Below, one piece after another: positions 22,088 through 32,517 of a stretch of DNA of 35,213 nucleotides (position 1 is the first letter of the stretch; each line of letters begins with the position of its first letter). The position numbers and the translations under genes are program-made. The notes below the pieces were generated by a model, which had not been told where the DNA came from, did no database searches, and saw nothing but the letters and a program-made list of their open reading frames with translations. Where the stretch lies: the IMG/VR virus record IMGVR_UViG_3300036652_000886, positions 1-35,213 of that record. One strand, written 5' to 3'. Origin of the DNA: a virus.

Positions 22088-22582
22088 ATGGGCCGTAAAC
22101 TAGATATGATTAATGCTTCCTCAGAAGGCAAGCCAGTAAATTTAAAACGCGACAACATCGAGCATGAACTTGATAGTGTCGATAGTCAACTCAAAACGTT
22201 AGAGCCTGACACCGTGACCGTACCACTTATTGATGGTACGAAGGTCGAGCTTCCCGTGGAGCTTACGCTTGAAGATATTTTCAAGAACAAGGTGATGAAT
22301 TCGGTTCGCTTCTTTTACTTCTTGATGCAGTCTGTAATTAAAGACATCAAGGGTGAAAAACCGATGTCTCCCAATGACCCACTCTTCTTTGGAATTCTAT
22401 TCGAGGAAAGTGTTCAAGAGGCCATGGCTAAGTTGGTTGCAACAGTTACCAGACGTAATGCGGCTGACTTCTCTGGCAAATTCGGACCAGAGGGCGCAGT
22501 AGAAGTTTTCAAATGGGTTCTTAAAATGATTACTGGTAAAACAAAACCGAGTAACGAGGAGCCACAAGACCCAAAACAATAA
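22088..22582 (+). CDS. Tail assembly chaperone, short form (gpG-like)
   Basis: A 164-residue protein between the tube and tape measure genes, where tail assembly chaperones lie. It is acidic, with helices at FKNKVMNSVRFFYFLMQ, PLFFGILFEESVQEAMAKLV and VEVFKWVLKMITG. A low-complexity end (NEEPQDPKQ) leads to the stop. The slippery CCCAAAA is six bases before the stop, so a fraction of ribosomes would make the longer fusion. The start may be the ATG at 22088 (AGAGA upstream) or the in-frame ATG at 22058 (GAGG 11 bases upstream); the choice is uncertain. Chaperones coat the tape measure during tail assembly and are absent from virions. Confidence 0.8.
   Translation: MGRKLDMINASSEGKPVNLKRDNIEHELDSVDSQLKTLEPDTVTVPLIDGTKVELPVELTLEDIFKNKVMNSVRFFYFLMQSVIKDIKGEKPMSPNDPLFFGILFEESVQEAMAKLVATVTRRNAADFSGKFGPEGAVEVFKWVLKMITGKTKPSNEEPQDPKQ
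22570..22576 (+). promoter_or_regulatory. -1 ribosomal frameshift slippery site CCCAAAA
   Basis: In the chaperone frame the bases read C CCA AAA, a perfect X XXY YYZ heptamer. It is directly before CAA TAA. A one-base slip back gives CCC AAA ACA ATA AGG GGT and opens the downstream frame to 22755. Confidence 0.88.
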
Positions 22583-22755
22583 GGGGTATTTACGAGGAAA
22601 TCGCAGTTGTACGTCATTATCATGGCTACACAGAAGAAGCACTCTGGAAGTTAACCCTCAATCAACTTCATTTGGATTATTACTTCGCTATCAAGGCTGA
22701 ACGCCGACAAGCAGAACTTCTTGCAATGGCTGTAGCTAAATCCCTATCTGGTTAA
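22577..22755 (+). CDS. Frameshift extension of tail chaperone (gpT-like part of gpGT fusion)
   Basis: This frame has no convincing start of its own and is reached by a -1 slip at 22570-22576. It adds about 60 residues: TIRGIYEEIAVVRHYHGYTE, then a helix ending in AKSLSG. The GYTEEALWKLT and YYFAIKAERR pattern is typical of gpT-type C-terminal parts of chaperone fusions. In lambda-like tails the gpG:gpGT ratio, set by frameshifting, controls tail assembly. The stop is TAA at 22753-22755. A terminator-like hairpin follows before the tape measure gene. Confidence 0.85.
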
Positions 22756-22787
22756 TAGAAACAATAAAATAGGTAGCTAACCCTACC

Positions 22788-22847
22788 AACCCGTCGTGGC
22801 AATAAACGGTGCAAATCGTTTTTAAAACAAAGTCATGGCGGGTTTTT
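22788..22847 (+). terminator. Terminator-like hairpin before the tape measure gene
   Basis: AACCCG (22788-22793) pairs with CGGGTT (22839-22844), with an inner AACG/CGTT pair, followed by TTTTT. A small GGTAG/CTACC hairpin precedes it. The stem is short, so it may only weaken transcription into the tape measure. Confidence 0.45.
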
Positions 22848-22867
22848 CATTTATAAGGTAACTCATC

Positions 22868-25800
22868 ATGGCTGATATGGAAGCATCTATTAAGCTAACC
22901 GCAGATATGACCGCAGTTGAAACTCAACTTGCGGGTATTATCGCGCAATTTGAAGCTTTGACGGGTAAATCCTTACCTGCTGCTGCAGGCGGGTTGGTTG
23001 AAGTAGAAGGTGGTGCAAAAGCAGCCAGTGCGGGTCTTGCTGCTGCGGCTGAATCATCCAGTGTACTTGATAAATTCCTTGAAGATGTTGGTTTACATTC
23101 GCGTACCGTGGCTATTGGCTTAGAATCAATGGGTTTGAGTGCCGAGGCTAGCGCTGCAAAGATTGGTGGCCTCGTAGAAGCCTTTGCGTCATTGAAGTCG
23201 GCCGTACCCGCACTCTTACTTATAACCGCTGGCTTTGCAGCAGTATTTGGTTCCTTCGAGCTAATCAAAGATTCGATTTCTGACGCTGGTAAGTGGAACC
23301 AATCAATGCAGGTTCTTGGAGCTACTGTAACTGCGCAGGGTGGTGATTGGAAAACCCTCTCTAAAGATGTTGCCGAATACGCAGACCTTCAAGAGAGAAC
23401 AACCACATTTTCACGTGACCAAGTAGTTGATGCCCTAAAGCAACTCACCTCAGCAGGCATGGGTGTAGCCGAAGCCATGCAGGTGAACCGCATTGCTGAA
23501 GATGCGTCAATAGCTACCGGGCAGAGCCTCGTAACAGTTAACCACGCTTTAGTAGAGGCCATGCATGGACGCACTCAGGCTCTTACCATGCTTGGAATTG
23601 GGACCAAGGCATCCATCAAGGCTGGTATGTCGTTCAGTGACATTCTGACGGCAATTGAAAAGCAGATGGGTGGAACTGCTGCGGCTGCGCTCAATACACT
23701 ACCTGGCGCACTATCAGAACTGGGCAACGTTTTTGAATCCTTTAAGGAAAGCGTTGGACAAAACTTACAGCAGCCTCTTATTGCTCTTGTACAAACATTC
23801 ATAAGTCTGGTTGAGAATGATGGTCCTCCGGTTGTGGACTTCATCAACAACCTTACCAACACAGCCGAACTCCTAGGGCACGAAGTAACATCAGAAATAA
23901 TCCCTGCCTTCAACGATTTAGTAGCTGCATTCCAACCCACTATAGATGGCGTACATAACCTCACAGAGGAGGTAGTTGGAAGTCATAACGGTTGGCAGAT
24001 TCTACAACAACTTATTGAGAATGCCGCGCAAGCAATTCGCGACTTTACAGAGTTTCTAGCAAACAATAAAGACCTGGTAGAAGTATTCTTTGATGTACTT
24101 ATCGCGGTTAAAGCAGTTGGTGCGCTAACTGCATTACAAGGGTCCTTTGCACTCACGGTAGTTGGAGGCGGAGCCTTCACAACGGTTATCGAGACACTAG
24201 CCTCCGTATTCACGGTCGGCTTTATTCCCACATTGCAAGCCGTAACTGCTTCAGTATGGGAATTCGTTGCATCTGAAACCGCAGCAACGATGGGATTAAA
24301 CTTGCTCATCGGTGGTGCTATCGTTGCGTTCATCGAGGGAATGCAACACATGGATTCAGTTGTCCATACGGTTGATGATACGATTGCTGGCCTACTGGGT
24401 GATATCCACAACATTTATGATGCTTTGGAAGAGCTATTTAATTCCATTTCAGGTTGGATTCCTGGCGCGAATCTCTTAGCAGATGCCTTTGGTGCTATCG
24501 GCACAGCCGCAGGAAATGCAGCCAACGCTATTCGTGACATGAATAATGCGAAGGCTGCTCAAGCTGGCAATTTAGATAGTCCCAACGCTATTATGAGCCA
24601 ACAGATGGCTGGCCTAGAGCTAACCATTGCGACTGACAAGAACCCCAAAGACGTAGCCGAGGCCAAGAAAAATCTGTCTGCGCTCTTTATTAAACGCGGC
24701 GATAATGCGGACGGAACGTATGGTTCGGAATCCGGCAATCCCGCCACAATTCCCGATGACCACACAATGGTTGGTGGTGGACACGGGAAGAAGAAAAAAA
24801 GTGGTTCTGGGTCTGGTTATAATGCTACCAAGACGAATGTAGCCGCAGAAGATTTAAACAATATCCGCAAAGAAAAAAAAGCTTTGGCTGATGCGGTGGA
24901 TGCAGATACCTTGGCAGAGGCCGAGAATAAGATAAAAATAGACGATTCCCTGACTTCGGTTGGAGCTAAGACAGCCGCTGAAGAGAAACTTTATAGCGCC
25001 TATCAGAACTCAATAAAAAGTTTGCCACAGCTTACTTCGGAAGTTACAACAGAGAAAACAACCGCAGATGCTGCTCGAATCTCATTAGAAGCGAAATACG
25101 ATGCGTATACTGATTCTGTTGATGCTCTTAATGGGCTCAAAGAGTCGCTTAGTGGAAAAACCAAACTCAGTAAAGATGACAAAGAGGCGATACACGACGC
25201 AACTGCTGCTGAAGTTGCTGCGCAACTTGCTTACAAAAAGTCAGATAAAGACCTTATAAGCGTTAACGCAACTCTAGCCGAGCGTAAGAAACAATTAGAT
25301 GCAGCTACGAAGGCGACAAAAAACTTCGTAAATGAACAGCAAAATCTGATGGTTTCCTTCAATGATAAAGAAGCCGCCGCACAGCAGAAACAAACAGATA
25401 CCGAAGCGACCTATGGTTTATCTCCCGAAGCGCAACTAGCATATTACCAACAACTGCTTACGGCCAAGAAACAAGAAGACCAAGACTACTTTGACGTCCA
25501 CCATTTTTGGAATCAAAAAATCCATGATGATGATGCTGCTCTATATGATAAAGTCTTACAATTACAAACAACAGAGTACACGAAGGCTATAGATGCTGCT
25601 AGAAAACGGTACTCAGAAGAAGAGAAGTACGTTGGCACCTTCTTAAGTGATTTACTTGTAAAACATAAATCGTTTAGCAGTGAACTGAAGTCCATCTATG
25701 ATGATATCCTTAAGGCATTCATCACGATGGTCGAAAAGATGATTGTCGAAAGCAAACTCTTCCAAGGGATTATGGGCGCACTTGGTATTGCTACGGGTTC

Positions 25801-26896
25801 ATCTGCTGCTGGTGGTATTCTCTCCTTGGCTGGCGCAAGTTCTAGTGGCGGTGCGCATGGACCAAATGGTTCTTCTTCTAGTCCTATTAGTGTTGTTGTC
25901 CAAGACGCTGGTTCAAACTTCCTTAGCAAAACAACGGGTTCCACTAGTGGCGTAAGTCCATTTTCTGCTCCCACTCCAGCAATGACCGGATTAATGGTTC
26001 TCGCTGGCGCGGCTGGTGTTGGTGGTCTTATTGGTAGCATGGAAGGCGCTGGCACAGGTGCTCAAAAGACCCACGCCACGAACGGAATGATTGGTGGAGT
26101 TGCGGGCGCTGCCGCAGGTGGCTTGGGTGCCCTAGCCTTAGGCTTTGGTGGTGGTGCTTTTGGTACTCTGGGCGCTGGCCTCTCTATGTTCACTCCCGCA
26201 GGTTGGGCAATTCTTGCTGGTGGAGCACTTCTTGGTGGTCTAGCTGGCGGAGCTATTGGGCCACATTGGGGACCAGCCACAAACTACCCGGACCGTGCTG
26301 ATACACAAAACTACGGTGGCTTTGTTTCTGATGTAAACGGTGTCTCTGGTAACTTCAATGGGACAAGCATAAGCCCACAATCAAAATTCTCTGGTGAGAA
26401 TACAGCCAAAGACATGGCTCACCAGATGTATGCCTGGGCTCAAGCAAATGCAAGTGATGCTATTGCGAAACAAATTCTTGCTCTTGGTGCAAGCGGTAGT
26501 GATATTCGCATTTCCAATGAGAAGGATGGCGTCTTCACGTTATCCGATGGAACCAAGATTTCAGTAACTGATTATGAAAAACTCGGAAGTGCTTTCAACA
26601 GCAAGATTGCCTCTGGTGGTGCTTCAACTTCCCCAATCTTTGCGCTTGACCGATTAGCGCCAGACTTCAATACCGCCCGAACATCAGCATGGACTTCGAA
26701 TAGTCGAACAACTGGCGTTCCTACTCCATCTGGTGCGGGCGGTATTGACCCAATTCATCATCACCCACCCATTCTTGTAACCATAAACAATCCTCGTATT
26801 TATGGTGCTGGTGGCGTGGAAGAGTTTGCATTGCAAATTGAAACCGCTATCGCAAGAAACCGTACACATAATTCTGGAAATCGAAATGAATACTAA
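22868..26896 (+). CDS. Tail tape measure protein
   Basis: A 1342-residue protein in the expected place after the chaperones. The N-terminus is helical (SIKLTADMTAVETQLAGIIA) and a TMP-type region lies at about 150-310 (TTTFSRDQVVDALKQLTSAG, LLGIGTKA-like segments, LPGALSELGNVFESFKESVG). Hydrophobic segments occur at about 115-135, 405-425, 480-495 and 1050-1140, the last very Gly/Ala-rich. A long charged coiled coil runs at about 670-960. It sets tail length and is ejected with DNA; by the usual 1.5 Å per residue this length suggests a tail near 200 nm. AAGG precedes the ATG. No lysozyme or peptidase domain is evident. Confidence 0.92.
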   Translation: MADMEASIKLTADMTAVETQLAGIIAQFEALTGKSLPAAAGGLVEVEGGAKAASAGLAAAAESSSVLDKFLEDVGLHSRTVAIGLESMGLSAEASAAKIGGLVEAFASLKSAVPALLLITAGFAAVFGSFELIKDSISDAGKWNQSMQVLGATVTAQGGDWKTLSKDVAEYADLQERTTTFSRDQVVDALKQLTSAGMGVAEAMQVNRIAEDASIATGQSLVTVNHALVEAMHGRTQALTMLGIGTKASIKAGMSFSDILTAIEKQMGGTAAAALNTLPGALSELGNVFESFKESVGQNLQQPLIALVQTFISLVENDGPPVVDFINNLTNTAELLGHEVTSEIIPAFNDLVAAFQPTIDGVHNLTEEVVGSHNGWQILQQLIENAAQAIRDFTEFLANNKDLVEVFFDVLIAVKAVGALTALQGSFALTVVGGGAFTTVIETLASVFTVGFIPTLQAVTASVWEFVASETAATMGLNLLIGGAIVAFIEGMQHMDSVVHTVDDTIAGLLGDIHNIYDALEELFNSISGWIPGANLLADAFGAIGTAAGNAANAIRDMNNAKAAQAGNLDSPNAIMSQQMAGLELTIATDKNPKDVAEAKKNLSALFIKRGDNADGTYGSESGNPATIPDDHTMVGGGHGKKKKSGSGSGYNATKTNVAAEDLNNIRKEKKALADAVDADTLAEAENKIKIDDSLTSVGAKTAAEEKLYSAYQNSIKSLPQLTSEVTTEKTTADAARISLEAKYDAYTDSVDALNGLKESLSGKTKLSKDDKEAIHDATAAEVAAQLAYKKSDKDLISVNATLAERKKQLDAATKATKNFVNEQQNLMVSFNDKEAAAQQKQTDTEATYGLSPEAQLAYYQQLLTAKKQEDQDYFDVHHFWNQKIHDDDAALYDKVLQLQTTEYTKAIDAARKRYSEEEKYVGTFLSDLLVKHKSFSSELKSIYDDILKAFITMVEKMIVESKLFQGIMGALGIATGSSAAGGILSLAGASSSGGAHGPNGSSSSPISVVVQDAGSNFLSKTTGSTSGVSPFSAPTPAMTGLMVLAGAAGVGGLIGSMEGAGTGAQKTHATNGMIGGVAGAAAGGLGALALGFGGGAFGTLGAGLSMFTPAGWAILAGGALLGGLAGGAIGPHWGPATNYPDRADTQNYGGFVSDVNGVSGNFNGTSISPQSKFSGENTAKDMAHQMYAWAQANASDAIAKQILALGASGSDIRISNEKDGVFTLSDGTKISVTDYEKLGSAFNSKIASGGASTSPIFALDRLAPDFNTARTSAWTSNSRTTGVPTPSGAGGIDPIHHHPPILVTINNPRIYGAGGVEEFALQIETAIARNRTHNSGNRNEY

Positions 26897-26907
26897 GGGC
26901 ACTCCCA

Positions 26908-29900
26908 ATGTTTGATGTTTTACTACTGCTGTATCAAGGCGAATATGCTAACGCCACCTTTCTTCAAATCCTCAATGCTGATTCGATGGTGCTTGAACGC
27001 ACATCTTTTGGAGAAATTGGTCGCGCCAAATACACACTTAATGCGGCACCTGAAGACCTATCCAACCTCATCACTCCTAATCGCATAGACTGCTACGTCT
27101 ATCGCGACCTGTTAAGCGTATCCAGTGCTCTTAACGCTACAACCCTCACAGTTAAGGATGGGACGCGCTTCGCTGTTGGGCAAACAATTGCCGTATATGA
27201 TGGCGTTCACTTTGATTTAGCATCAATTACCTCAATTGCTGGAAACGTTGTATCTCTCAATCAACACATGACAAATGCTTATGCGTTGGGCTCCAGCGTC
27301 TTGCGGTTGGTTCACACGGGAAGATTGTCTGTCGTTGATGCTGATGTTAATCGCCAAAGATTGCAACCAATTGAAACGCAGTCCTATTTTCAAGAGCTTG
27401 GCGACTTCGTTTGTAACGACAATATCAATAAGTATGAATGTGGTTGGGTTCTCTACAATGCCCTGAAGAAATATCAGTCGTCGCTCGACATGGTTATCAA
27501 TGCTTCAAACTTCATTATGGACGCAACTGGTACTGGGACAGGTGGAACGGGCGTACAATATACTGCCGTCAATGGACAAGTGCCACTCTTGCAGTTGGTT
27601 CAAGAAGTCGTCAAGACAGCCAATGGAAATTCTGGTAATGTTGTCTACCGTCTATGGATAGATGAATTGAATGTGCTGCATTTTGGCACAGTGCAGGCGA
27701 CAACTCCAACAGTTACCTATAATTTAGCGGGCTACACCCAATCATCAACCGGAGATGGTCTATTTGATGTTGTGATAAGTCACACAACACATGACCAAGA
27801 TTTAACCACAGTAAAAAACACCTACAGTCTTGTAGGCGGTAAGGATGCTTCAGGTTCTCCGGTTACGGCTCGCATTTTTGACCAGAACTCTGTGAACCAA
27901 TATGGCCAAAAAGAATCGGTCATTTCGAATCCATCACTTACTTCGGTTGATGCCCTTAGGTCTTGGGGAACAGCGCTCCTTAATGAGACTGCTTATCCGG
28001 CTCGCCACTATGTGACTGATGTCGAACCATCATTCATAATCCCAACGTGTACCGATTACATTTCAGTAACTGGATTTACAGATGCGCATGTCGAGAATTA
28101 TGCACCTCTCACCACAGAACTAAGTTGGAAGTCTTCGGCACCAGGGCAATTTCACATAAAGATTACAGGAGCAGAAGTGCTTCCCGATATCAATCGGATT
28201 ATGAAGGGCATTGCAACTGAGCACTATATTCCGGTCATTGGTATTACCTCTGGTGGAGTAAATCTTTCAGACCGCTTTGTTCAAAATGGCCTGCAGGGCT
28301 CCTATGCTCAGAGTAGTTCCGTGTTCAATGTTACGGCTGGCGTCATGAATGCGAATCTGCAGGTGTCTGGGGTCACCACCCTCGTAGAATTCGACATCAA
28401 TGCCTTCTCATTCACTGTTCCAACTGATGACACATACACGGTTGCGTATCTCTATAGAAACACAGATGGCACAGTCGTAACGTCGCCTCAGATGGTGACT
28501 TTCCAAGGTCTTACGGTTCCCCAAGGGCAGGGATACACTGATTATCAAATCGTGCCATTATGGACAGTGACTCGCCTTGGTGGCACTATTACACATGGTG
28601 TTGACCGTCGAAATCAGGGCGGTATAAGTGGTCCAAATATCAATGCATCCTCTATTGGCAACAAGCAGATGCAAGGCAATCCAAATCTTGCCTCTCCGCC
28701 TGCACTGGCAGCAAGCACGACAGTCTCAGGGCCTACCTATCCGGTGGCAGGTGGTGGAGCATATGATGCTGCCCTTACCTTCACATTGTCTGTTACAAAT
28801 CCAGATTGGTTATCGAACGTAAGACTTTATTCAGTGCCAGCAGGTGGCCAGTATTCATCACAACGCAGTTTCAAAGGTGATTTGACTCCAACATCAACTG
28901 GGGCGTACACATCCATCTACGGAGCATTGTCTTCAGGTCAAGCTTTCGACCTCTACGCATGTTTGGTGGATAATAAATCTATTGAAAGCCCACCACTATT
29001 ATTGGCAACAACGGTATCCCAAACGTTGAACGTCCTTGCTAATAATCTCCCTGCCATGCCTGCAAACATCACACCAAACAAAACCTCTGGTGTTGTAACC
29101 TTTGCCTATCCAACGGTTGGTAATGCTACCTATGATGCGCAGACACCAATAACACTTGACATCAATGGAACAACTGCCTCTTCTTGGTGTGAAGCAGTCG
29201 AGCTAGTTGCACAACCATACAACAATTCAAATAACTGGACCGTCTACAACACGCTACCATCAAACTCTGGCGGAGGTTATAACTGTGTATGGGGTGGCTT
29301 AGGCGCTGGTGGCGTCTACACGCTTGGTCTTCGCTATCGTGGATACCGTGCTGGTGATGTGTCCAATGTTCTGGTCCTAGGGGATACCGTTGGCAATCCC
29401 GTTCAGGGTCCAGCTATTGCAGCAGGGTCTGTGGACACCTCAAAGACGACAGGTATTTTTGATACCAATGGGCAGATGCTTTATTCCAAGAATCCGCCTG
29501 CTGTGCAAACTGCCATCGGGCCAAATGGAACAGTTCAAGCTGGTCAGTTGATTGGCACTATTCCCTATGGCGCGAATGGTTCTCCAATCACTTCAACTGT
29601 TAGTTCGACGGCTCAAACGGGAACTAGCGGAAACACGTATTTGACTAACAGTGCTGTATCAACAAATCAAGTTCAATCTGTTTCAATCATTCACACGCAG
29701 TTGGCAACGAGTCGCTATGATACATCTCTCTCAAATATTCGCAATGGCGCATCTTATCAATGGTATTCTGAAGGCTCTGGTTCCTATTTGGCAACCAATG
29801 GCACAATCATAAATGGCTCAACAATCACCTATGACGTTGGAACAGCTATTGATACCACATCCGCAACGCCTGCAACAAATACCTACATGCTGCCAGCGAG

Positions 29901-32139
29901 CGGAAACTGCCAAGTTAGGTTCAAACACAATAAGTTCACAACGGGTGGAGTTGGAAATGTGGCCGTCAATTTTACGGGTTCTGCAGTAACGCAGGGTGCG
30001 CCAATTGCAGATAGCCCCGTTATAAGCGGTTCAGACCAACCATCTATTACTCACACGGTCACAGCAAATTATACTGAAGATATTCAGCAATACACGATAC
30101 CTTCTGAGAGTTCGACTGCCACTATTACACAAAACACCAACCCAACCACCTACACCTTGACTCAGCATAATTCAGGTGTTTTAAGTAGTAATAGCACAGC
30201 GACCATTTCAGGCTCAACAAGCTATCCAACAACTACCACTGCTTCGACAAACATAAGCCTCGGAATGGGTGTGCAGAGTTATACTGACACAACATCTCCG
30301 AACGCTGGATGCCAAATGCAGACATGGAGCTACGTTCTTTCCGGCAATGCATATATCGCGAGTCAGGCTGTTAACACGGGCGCTAATGCCTATTGTGATT
30401 CTGCGCGAGCATTGAGTTTGAACTATAGCCTGCCATCAAATATTGCATTCGTCACTGGGTCCTATGGAAGCACTGAAATTTGGCACAAAATCGGAACCCC
30501 AGACCAATGGTTTTATTCATGCTCCACCACAAGGGATACGCGGACCTATCCATCATTTCCAATCACGTGGAATGTGACTCTAAAAAACCCAAGTGGTGTG
30601 ACCATTCAAACCTGGACAAATGTTTCGGGTAATTCATCATTGTCTTCAACAGCAGGGGCAGGAGCAACCGGAACCTACACCTGGTTTCTTAAGCCACAAT
30701 TTACTACTGACCCGGGTGGAACAACAGCACCTGATACATCAGCACCTGCTACTGGTACAAGCACAACGACCTACCCATATGCAAGTCCCGCGTACACATC
30801 AAATAATGCGGCCTGGACCCTAATCTTTCAAACACCCGCAGGCATGGTTGCTCCTACAAGTGCCGGGACACAATTAAACTTTCACTGTAACTCTGTAGCC
30901 AACGTATCTAATGCCCAAGGGTCAGCCGCAATGCATGTGGTTATCACTCGAACCTCTGATGGTACATGGGTGAAGGACTGTGGCTATCTTGCTGCTGGTG
31001 ACTATACCTATTTTGTTACGTCAGAGGCTGGTACGCAATACAATGTGTACGCGCGCGCAGAGATTACCGGAAACACAAACACCGGGACATCATCATATGC
31101 TTGCAACGTCAATGGAAATTTCTATTGGTACAATAATGATGTAAACCCAGCGACGTATTCGTACCCAACCTCAAATGGAGCAGTTCATCAAGCGACAACG
31201 GATAACAATGCGAATATTGACGCGCCAACATCGACAGCCGTACAAGTTGGAGTCTATATTTCGAGCTTGACTCCAACCAGCAATGCCTACGGGGCATCCA
31301 CACTTTACATGAATATTCTCGACCCCAATAATAATGTTGTTGTTAATGGTCAGGCTATAACCTCGGTTGGTACCTGGGGTTATTCAAATGCGGCGGCTAT
31401 CAAAGGGCAGTATAAATTTAATCTCTATGCGGTTATCACAACCAACAACAGCAATTCCCCGGGTACTCAATCATTTCCAGTGACATTTGCTGGCTATGCC
31501 TTCGATTACAATCACGTAAATCACCCAATAACCACTTACTTCAATAACTCCGGTACAACGTCGCAATATCTGACTGCATCAAGTTCAGTTGCGCCAAACT
31601 CTGCTACGCAATATCTGCAATTGAACCTGACATCCCTAACGGCTCAGGGTGCCTCATCATCGTTTGGTACCAATGACGTTTGTGTTCAATTACAAGACCC
31701 AACTGGGACATATTTGGCCTTTCAGTATTCAACTGATGGCGGAACTACATGGACAACGTTGGGAGCACAGCCTACCTGGGCACCTAACGGACATCCCGTA
31801 GGTGTGTCGTCAGTTCCCATCATCTATCGCTACTATGATGCTGCTCAGAGTCACACGGGGGTCTACACGTGGACCATCTACGGCATGGTAAACAATAATG
31901 GCACCGGGGATGCGCAGTACACGAACTCGTGGTCTGGAACGCAGACATACTTTGTTCCGGGTCCTTCAGGAGGTAATACCTACGTGCTGGCCTCGGATGG
32001 AACAACACAGCGAACCGCTACGAATGATGCGGATATCAAGTTCGTTTTGGCAACTCCTGAGATTCTAACATTCACAATTTATAATAATGCTGCTCAGGCG
32101 GTTTCATTCACCCTTGGTCAAGAGACAATCGGAGTCTAA
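26908..32139 (+). CDS. Giant tail tip protein: baseplate hub fused to repeated beta domains
   Basis: A 1743-residue protein after the tape measure. The N-terminal 420 residues look like a tail-hub/gp27-type domain: LERTSFGEIGRAKYTLNAAP, then helical and strand segments (YECGWVLYNALKKYQSSLDM; VRSWGTALLN-type helix near 350). From about 450 onward it is a long series of Ser/Thr/Asn/Gly-rich beta domains without cysteine pairs or enzyme motifs, probably Ig/fibronectin-like, ending in a beta strand series (FVLATPEILTFTIYNNAAQA). No separate Dit gene is seen, so distal tail and hub functions may be fused here. It likely forms the central tip spike and receptor contact. AAGGG lies upstream. Confidence 0.75.
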   Translation: MFDVLLLLYQGEYANATFLQILNADSMVLERTSFGEIGRAKYTLNAAPEDLSNLITPNRIDCYVYRDLLSVSSALNATTLTVKDGTRFAVGQTIAVYDGVHFDLASITSIAGNVVSLNQHMTNAYALGSSVLRLVHTGRLSVVDADVNRQRLQPIETQSYFQELGDFVCNDNINKYECGWVLYNALKKYQSSLDMVINASNFIMDATGTGTGGTGVQYTAVNGQVPLLQLVQEVVKTANGNSGNVVYRLWIDELNVLHFGTVQATTPTVTYNLAGYTQSSTGDGLFDVVISHTTHDQDLTTVKNTYSLVGGKDASGSPVTARIFDQNSVNQYGQKESVISNPSLTSVDALRSWGTALLNETAYPARHYVTDVEPSFIIPTCTDYISVTGFTDAHVENYAPLTTELSWKSSAPGQFHIKITGAEVLPDINRIMKGIATEHYIPVIGITSGGVNLSDRFVQNGLQGSYAQSSSVFNVTAGVMNANLQVSGVTTLVEFDINAFSFTVPTDDTYTVAYLYRNTDGTVVTSPQMVTFQGLTVPQGQGYTDYQIVPLWTVTRLGGTITHGVDRRNQGGISGPNINASSIGNKQMQGNPNLASPPALAASTTVSGPTYPVAGGGAYDAALTFTLSVTNPDWLSNVRLYSVPAGGQYSSQRSFKGDLTPTSTGAYTSIYGALSSGQAFDLYACLVDNKSIESPPLLLATTVSQTLNVLANNLPAMPANITPNKTSGVVTFAYPTVGNATYDAQTPITLDINGTTASSWCEAVELVAQPYNNSNNWTVYNTLPSNSGGGYNCVWGGLGAGGVYTLGLRYRGYRAGDVSNVLVLGDTVGNPVQGPAIAAGSVDTSKTTGIFDTNGQMLYSKNPPAVQTAIGPNGTVQAGQLIGTIPYGANGSPITSTVSSTAQTGTSGNTYLTNSAVSTNQVQSVSIIHTQLATSRYDTSLSNIRNGASYQWYSEGSGSYLATNGTIINGSTITYDVGTAIDTTSATPATNTYMLPASGNCQVRFKHNKFTTGGVGNVAVNFTGSAVTQGAPIADSPVISGSDQPSITHTVTANYTEDIQQYTIPSESSTATITQNTNPTTYTLTQHNSGVLSSNSTATISGSTSYPTTTTASTNISLGMGVQSYTDTTSPNAGCQMQTWSYVLSGNAYIASQAVNTGANAYCDSARALSLNYSLPSNIAFVTGSYGSTEIWHKIGTPDQWFYSCSTTRDTRTYPSFPITWNVTLKNPSGVTIQTWTNVSGNSSLSSTAGAGATGTYTWFLKPQFTTDPGGTTAPDTSAPATGTSTTTYPYASPAYTSNNAAWTLIFQTPAGMVAPTSAGTQLNFHCNSVANVSNAQGSAAMHVVITRTSDGTWVKDCGYLAAGDYTYFVTSEAGTQYNVYARAEITGNTNTGTSSYACNVNGNFYWYNNDVNPATYSYPTSNGAVHQATTDNNANIDAPTSTAVQVGVYISSLTPTSNAYGASTLYMNILDPNNNVVVNGQAITSVGTWGYSNAAAIKGQYKFNLYAVITTNNSNSPGTQSFPVTFAGYAFDYNHVNHPITTYFNNSGTTSQYLTASSSVAPNSATQYLQLNLTSLTAQGASSSFGTNDVCVQLQDPTGTYLAFQYSTDGGTTWTTLGAQPTWAPNGHPVGVSSVPIIYRYYDAAQSHTGVYTWTIYGMVNNNGTGDAQYTNSWSGTQTYFVPGPSGGNTYVLASDGTTQRTATNDADIKFVLATPEILTFTIYNNAAQAVSFTLGQETIGV

Positions 32140-32142
32140 AGT

Positions 32143-32433
32143 ATGCGTCCTCCAAAACATAAACCTGAAGGTAAGATGCAAAATCATCACTATGCTGCTA
32201 TCTTTGCTTCATATATGCACTGCGAACACACATGTAGGCGCGGTTTGGAACACAAAGAAGAAGCGCATCATGAGATTCATGCTGAGTTAGAGAAGTACCC
32301 GAACAAGAAGCGAATAGCTGAACTCCTTGATGGGATACTTGCGGACTTCTTACATCACGAAGCCAATATCCCGCCTCACTATCGCTCGGCTTTTTGTCAT
32401 GCTCATCAGATTGCTAAGACCTTCTTAAAATAG
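32143..32433 (+). CDS. Histidine-rich small protein (96 aa)
   Basis: It starts three bases after the tip protein's stop and is very rich in His (HHYAAIFASYMHCEHTCRRG, EEAHHEIHAELEKY, FLHHEANIPPHYRSAFCHAH) with three Cys. The helical spacing of His and Cys suggests a metal-binding helix bundle. No signal peptide or membrane segment is visible. Placed among tip genes, it may be a structural or assembly factor, but no family is recognised. It ends in TAG. Confidence 0.6.
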   Translation: MRPPKHKPEGKMQNHHYAAIFASYMHCEHTCRRGLEHKEEAHHEIHAELEKYPNKKRIAELLDGILADFLHHEANIPPHYRSAFCHAHQIAKTFLK

Positions 32434-32517
32434 CGTCAAGGCTACACACTATGTTCTAGTTGCGTATCTCCTATTGAGTAACTCATAGCAATAGTCTCTT
32501 TAGGAGCTTCTAAAATA

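Noticed and set aside
22924-26280. Several minus-strand frames within the tape measure gene
   Set aside because: They are low-complexity Ala/Ser/Pro-rich shadows of the coding strand without ribosome sites.
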